64,000 bases of DNA from positions 124,001 through 188,000 of the forward strand of contig NW_020126833.1 of NCBI RefSeq assembly GCF_002994745.2, read 5' to 3'. A model generated the notes under the pieces. The model made no database searches. It was not told the DNA's origin and saw only the letters and a list, made by a program, of their open reading frames with translations. A program made the translations under genes and the position numbers. Shown one piece after another: positions 59,130-64,000 of the stretch. Origin of the DNA: Rosa chinensis (taxonomy: Eukaryota > Streptophyta > Magnoliopsida > Rosales > Rosaceae). How positions within the stretch are numbered: the stretch's first letter is position 1; the number at the start of each line of letters is the position of its first letter.

Positions 59130-59980
59130 ACGCGCGTGTTGATGCAGGCGTGCGTAACGATGTTTTCGGGCTTGAGAAAAAATTGGACTTCTTCCTTTCT
59201 CTTATTAGCAGTGGGCCACGAGGCCTTGTTTTTTTTTTCTTCTTTTTTTTCTCTGGGCTGCAGGCCCGTTTTTTTTTCCTCTGTTCTGGGCCGCAGAGGC
59301 CTGATTTTCTTTTTCTTTGTCTGGGCCGCACGGCCTGTTCTTTCTTTTTCTTTTTTCTTTTTTTGTTTGGCCCGCAGTTTTTCTTTTGTGGACCGGGTCA
59401 CAGGTTTTTTTTTTGGGCCGAGTTATTCTTTTTTTTTTCACTGTTTTTTTTTCTGCGGGCCTCAAGGCTTTTTTTTTTTTTTCTTTCTCTTTCCTTCTTC
59501 TTCTGCGTCTTCTTCTTCTTCCTTTGGTTGTTTCTTGCAGGTGCTGAGGTCGTGTACCGCTGCAGGCAGGCTGCAGTTGGGATGAAAGGCGAGGCTGGGT
59601 GTTGATCTGGCCTGCTGTGGGAGGCTGCAAGGCGCAGGGCAAGGCTGAGGCCCGTTTGCTACAAGGCACAAGGCCGAACGCACGTTGCAGGCAGGCGGGG
59701 AGGCGTGCACGGGCCAAGAGTGCGTGGCTGAGAGGCGGGATCTGCAGCGCGGGCTGGGTGCAAGTCGCGCAGGTGCGAAAGGGAGAGCCGAGGTTGCTAG
59801 AGGCCGGGGCTGGGTCAGGAGGGAAGGGCCGCTGGAGAAGTGGCTAATATTTTTTTTTTTTTTGGGTTGCGGCAGAAAGGAAAGGAAGAGAGTTTTTTTT
59901 TCCTCTTCTAGGGTTTGGGGTTTTTTTTTCCGACTGGAAGAAGAAAGAAACTAGAAATTGGCTATTGACTCTGAGCGTGC
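59130..59980 (-). other. Low-complexity leader of the copia element
   Basis: The plus strand shows T-rich tracts broken by GGGCC(T)GCAG words (59220-59500) and then a GC-rich segment (59520-59850). It occupies the space between primer-binding site and gag, so it is retroelement leader. The Phe-rich or Lys-rich frames across it are compositional artefacts. Confidence 0.5.
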
Positions 59981-59988
59981 TGATAACG

Positions 59989-60181
59989 TGTAAAAGTAAA
60001 ATGCAATTGGAATTGGTCTACTCATTTCATTTCATGGTCCCTTTATATAGGGATAGAATTACAATGGAAATATCGATTACATTAATGATACTAAATGCTG
60101 ATTGAGCTGTGATTGTAATTCCTTGATTCCCTCCTCGTCAGTAGCTTTGAAGAAGGCACATAATGTGCTTTTCCTTTAACA
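59989..60181 (-). repeat. 5' LTR of the truncated copia element
   Basis: On the plus strand TGTAAAAGTAAAATGCAATT..TTTTCCTTTAACA. TG..CA ends, with the primer-binding motif immediately inside. Confidence 0.8.
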
Positions 60182-61055
60182 AATTACATATTAATTGACT
60201 TAGGGATTAGCTTATGAGAGCTTCTATTGGGACCTCCAAATCTGCTCACTTGACCTCACTCTATTATGAATTATTAAATGACATATATAACCTATTATAA
60301 AATGACTATTAAGGACAATAATTATACCAAAAAAATATTTATTTATTTTATGTAGACTTTCCAATTCAATAATATTAGATTGTATTCCTTATTATTTTCC
60401 TTATCTATTTTCATTTTCCAATTTCACTACATACTCATTAAAGCATTCATATATGTATATATAATATATAATATATAATATAATAGGAGTTAAAATATGA
60501 TTAAAATCATGTGACATAAAAATGTATGATATATATGTTGAACGCATATTGGTGAGGGAAAACAAAATAAATCCTGTTATGATTTATGACCTAAATCTAA
60601 GTCAATCCATCATATTTGCTAAAAATAAAAAAATAAAAAATAAATATAAATAATTAATCATGTGGTACAAAAAATACAGAAAAAAAAACATTAAAAAATG
60701 AATGATTTTTTTTTTTTTGCACAGCTAAAATAGATAAAAAAAAACATAATAGTTCATGGCATTTTCTTATTGATTGGACATTAATTTTTAAAACTCAAGT
60801 TTGATTAAGAAAAGTATATTTAGTTAAGATTTATAGAGTGATTAAATCATTGAAATGACCAAATTTTTTATTTTAAAGATAATAATTTGTTTGAAAATTC
60901 TATAGTGAGGTTATTTGAGGAAGTTTAGTGAGGTTTAGTGAGTAAATTTAGTATTTGAAAATTTGATAAGAGGTGTAAAAAGCATAGAGGTCAAGTGAGT
61001 AAATTTGGAGGTTCCAATAAAAAACTCTTAGCTTATTTCTAGTGTTTTAGATATA
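60182..61055. other. AT-rich intergenic DNA
   Basis: Very AT-rich with TA-rich words near 60450-60480 and A/T homopolymers. No gene or element end recognised. Confidence 0.5.
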
Positions 61056-61501
61056 ATTATAAGCATAAAAATGCGTATACGGAATACCTCCTTTCTCCAT
61101 AACATGATCAAAGTACGGAGATTACAAAAGCCTTTGGTGTCTATTAGGGTTGGAAATGTGTTACTTCAGGACCCGGATTTAATTGAGAGCCATGTGGTTC
61201 AGCATTACACTGATGCTTTCACTAAGGACCCTAACATTGTTGATACGGGTCTAGTGGAAAGGGTGATTTCCAATGTTATCACTTTGGAGGAGAACTCTTC
61301 ACTTACTGCTATCCCTAGTTCCGAGGAAATTGCAGAATCGGTCTTGAAGATGGATGGTTTTAGTGCCCCAGGGCCAGATGGGTTTGGAGGATGTTTCTTT
61401 CAACGTTGTTGGGGTGTGGTTGCTACTGATGTGATTGCAGCGGTTCAATCTTTCTTTGCTTCGGGTTGTATTGCACCAAATTTTAACTCCAGTCTTATTA
61501 T

Positions 61502-62830
61502 TTGATTCCAAAGAAAGAGGATGCAGAGGGGCTTACTGACTTTAGACCTCTGGCTCTCGCAAACTTTGTCTTTAAGGTGATCACTAAAATCCTTGCTGAC
61601 CAATTAAGCCCAGTGGCTATGAGAATTGTGTCACCAAGCCTGAGTGCATTTATCAAGGGAAGATCTATTGCTGATTCCATCATTTTGACATCGGAGTGTA
61701 TGAACTTATTGGACAGGAAGTGTGAAGGGGGCAATGTTGCTATTAAACTGGATATCAGTAAGGCTTTTGATACCTTAGATTGGAAGTTTTTACTCAGGGT
61801 TCTGAGATCCTTCGGCTTTTTCTCTACCTTCGTGAATTGGATTCACAACATCCTTCTTTCAGCTAAACTTTCTGTGTCAGTGAATGGGACTCCTTGTGGA
61901 TTCTTCAGTTGTTCTAGAGGAGTTCGGCAAGGAGACCCACTATCCCCTCTGCTCTTTTGCCTTGCAGAAGATGTTCTCAGCAGGGGCTTATCCAGACTAG
62001 TTAGCAGGGGTAAAATTAGGTGTATTGCTGCTCCTAAAAAGCTTCATCCTCCTTCTAATGTCCTGTATGCAAATGATGTGATGATATTCATGCAAGGGAA
62101 TTCTAGAGGGTTACGGTCGCTGAACAAATTTCTTCAGGAATATGTAGCGAACTCAGGTCAGGTGGTTAATAAAGCCAAATCATCTGTTTATTTGGGAAGG
62201 CATGCCAGACCCAGGGCGTCAGTGATTAAACGTATTCTTGGCATCAGAGAAGGTATTGTGCCTTTCAATTACTTTGGGGTTCCGATATTTTTTGGGAGTC
62301 CCAGGGCATCATATTTCAGGGCCATCGCAGACCGGGCAAGATGCAAATTGAGTGCTTGGAAGGGCATGCAGCTTTCACAGGCAGCGCGTCTACAACTTAT
62401 TTCTTCGGTCATCCAAAGTCTATTTGTTTATAGCTTTAATGTTTACCATTGGCCACGTGCTTTGCTCAAAAAAGTTCAGTTTTGGATGCGCAACTTTTAT
62501 TGGTCTGGGGACCCTCTTAGAAAGGGAGCTGCTTTGATTTCTTGGAAGAACTGTTGTCTGCCTAAGGATTGTGGAGGGCTTGGATTAAAAAATATTTTCA
62601 CTTTGAACAGAGCTCTTCTTCTTCGGAGATGCTGGGATATGGTGACAGGTTCTTCCGATTCTTCGATATTTCTGCGGGATAGATTCTTAAAGAAGAATTT
62701 AGACACGTTCTCTTATTATCAAAGATCATCTATTTGGACCGGCTTGAAGAAGTTGTGGCCAACTCTGGTTTTTAACCTGAGATGGCAAGTGGGTGATGGC
62801 AGGAGCATCCATTTCTGGAAAGACAATTAG
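61502..62830 (+). pseudogene. LINE reverse transcriptase domain, catalytically altered
   Basis: A frame of 442 residues carries the L1 reverse-transcriptase blocks: IPKKEDAEGLTDFRPLALAN, FIKGRSIADSIILTSECMN, AIKLDISKAFDTLDWKFL (first catalytic Asp), GVRQGDPLSPLLFCLAEDVL, and YANDVMIFMQG, where the family motif is Y/F-A-D-D. The Asp to Asn change removes one of the metal-binding aspartates, so activity is not expected. It should be fused upstream and downstream in an intact LINE ORF2, but is isolated by a frameshift and a stop. Confidence 0.93.
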
Positions 62831-62842
62831 CTTGGAGGTTCA

Positions 62843-63796
62843 TTGGTAGATAGCTTGAATATCAATCCTTCTTTCTGGCCTTATCTTCGTGACCGCGTTT
62901 GTGACTATATTGTGCAGAAACGTTGGGTTCTGCCAAATGAGTTCCTTGAGAATTTTCCAGAAGTTTCAGAAGACATTCTAAAGACTGAAATTCCAGCTAT
63001 TGACATGGATGACACTGTCCTTTGGCCTACTACCTCTGCCGGATCCTTGAATACGGCAGCAGCTTATTCTTTTCTCACTGGTCCTAGTACATCACTTGAG
63101 TGGGGTAAGGCTATTTGGCACAAAGCAGTGCAGCCCAGGAAAAGCATTGTATGTTGGAAGGTTTTCCATCTTAAGATCATGGTTGACGAGGTACTGCAGA
63201 GAAGAGGTAAGATCCTTTGCTCCCAATGTTCTTTTTGCTGCTATAATGTGGAATCGGTCTCTCACCTATTTCTTAACTGTCCTTCGCTTGGGGAGTTGTG
63301 GACATGGTTGTTTGATATATTTCGACTGCAGCGCTCAGTTGGATTAACCTTACAGGGAATTTTTGATTCGAATATGATGAACCAATTACCGGTGGCTTCT
63401 AAATTATTATGGAGGCTAGCAGTTTGCAATATATTTTGGTGCATTTGGACTGAACGGAACAAAATAAGGTTTGATGGTAGGGTTTTTGAATTCCGGAGAT
63501 TTAAACAGTTCTTCATTAATTCTTTTAAGGAATCGGCGATGTGCTACTTTGCTCCTTGTGGTCGTATTGGTACTGCTTCCCGGTTTATTCTTTGCTGGGA
63601 GTTTCTCCACTTAGAGCGCGGGCCCCAAAGTTTACCCCTATGGTTTGGGAGTCTCCGCCTCCGGGTTGGATCAAGGCGAACACAGATGGGTCTTTTTCAG
63701 ATCCTGCTAGAGCTGGCTTTGGCGGAGTATTTAGGGATTCAGATGGTCTCTTCCTGGGAGGATTTTCTTATAATGTGCTGTCCCAAGTGCTATTGA
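62843..63796 (+). pseudogene. LINE zinc-binding RT-associated domain and start of RNase H
   Basis: Contains FLTGPSTSLEWGKAIWHKAV..KVFHLKI, then C-x2-C (CSQCSFCC) and HLFLNCP, the zf-RVT pattern of plant LINEs, followed by WRLAVCNIFWCIWTERNKIR. The RNase H domain begins out of this frame at about 63650. In frame with the reverse transcriptase except for the TAG at 62828. Confidence 0.88.
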
Positions 63797-64000
63797 TGCT
63801 GAGGTTCTAGCAGTTATTGAAGCAGTTGAGGTGGCAATGGTTAGACGTTGGACTCATGTTTAGTTGGAAACTGATTCTGCTTTGGTGGTGCATTACTTCA
63901 ATAAACTTGATCTGATTCCTTGGAGATGGCGTATCCCTTGGATGAACTGTTTATACAAGATTAGCCATTTTACCTTTCGGATATCACATATATTCAGAGA

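Larger units (their letters stand above)
57776..60181 (-). mobile_element. Truncated copia retrotransposon (5' LTR, leader and gag only)
   Basis: On the minus strand a 193-bp LTR (60181-59989), a primer-binding site (CGTTATCAGCACGC), a low-complexity leader (59980-59130) and gag (58568-57776) are followed by an abrupt end inside the zinc knuckle. No pol or 3' LTR is seen in the window. It is a different copia family from the one at 20951-27320 but shares the same primer-binding motif. Confidence 0.85.
61056..64000 (+). mobile_element. L1-type LINE, 5'-truncated, coding region broken, cut by window edge
   Basis: The order is the region before the reverse transcriptase (FSAPGPDGFGGCFF at about 61358), reverse transcriptase (61502-62830), zinc-binding RT-associated domain (62843-63500; HLFLNCPSLGELW) and RNase H (63650 to the edge; KANTDGSFSDPARAGFGGVF). 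The endonuclease and ORF1 are absent. Lesions: a frameshift near 61500, TAG at 62828-62830 and at 63861-63863 (both where Trp is expected), and a frameshift near 63785. The catalytic YADD motif reads YAND (about 62069). Confidence 0.92.

Noticed and set aside
59130..59850. Long Phe-rich or Lys/Arg-rich reading frames on both strands
   Set aside because: They come from T-rich low-complexity leader sequence of a copia element; residue composition is that of the repeat, and no domain is present.

Overview
This window is nuclear DNA from a flowering plant, almost certainly a eudicot. The evidence is interrupted genes with GT..AG introns, AT-rich intergenic DNA, and a dense plant-type repeat load (Ty1/copia, a TRIM, CACTA, hAT and Mutator-like elements, L1-type LINE, tRNA-derived SINEs). 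A woody-rosid or Rosaceae source is only a guess. No prokaryotic features, CRISPR arrays, rRNA or intact tRNA genes were seen. I found no protein-coding gene in the window that can be read through intact from the raw sequence.

Genic backbone. Two copies of an ABCC (MRP-type) full-size ABC transporter lie head-to-tail on the minus strand, offset by about 50 kb: copy 1 at 1-3445 (runs off the left edge, at least ten frameshifts) and copy 2 at 46930-53645 (all ten exons and splice sites recognisable, but four 1-bp deletions). One deletion is shared by both copies. Between them lies a decayed, near full-length ZW10 (kinetochore/RZZ complex) pseudogene on the plus strand (36780-41700) and a small unidentified multi-exon gene fragment on the minus strand (42636-43165).

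Mobile-element landscape, left to right: a complete TRIM with target-site duplications (6146-6504); a MULE-like element (7730-9008); a hAT remnant (9690-10195); three members of a foldback MITE family (10690, 20183, 34767); a nested cluster of MULE, MULE and truncated SINE (15638-18161); a four-part nest at 20772-29218 in which one MITE was split by a copia retrotransposon and by a hAT element that itself carries a second copy of the same MITE; a MULE carrying a DUF789 gene fragment (29477-30994); a CACTA element carrying a ribosomal protein S28 pseudogene and further exon-like pieces (31468-33991); a hAT element with a nested foldback MITE (34704-35645); a full-length SINE (44085-44283); a MULE-type MITE (54707-55244); an LTR-like block with a 61-bp minisatellite (about 56090-57775); a gag-only copia fragment (57776-60181); and a 5'-truncated L1-type LINE (61056 to the right edge).

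Overall this is a gene-poor accessory interval between tandem transporter copies. The genes do not form a pathway. The window is mainly a record of gene duplication, gene decay, nested transposition and gene-fragment capture. I see no convincing novel functional system; the most informative items are the two gene-capture events, the nested insertion with a built-in empty-site control, and the frameshift shared between the ABCC copies.
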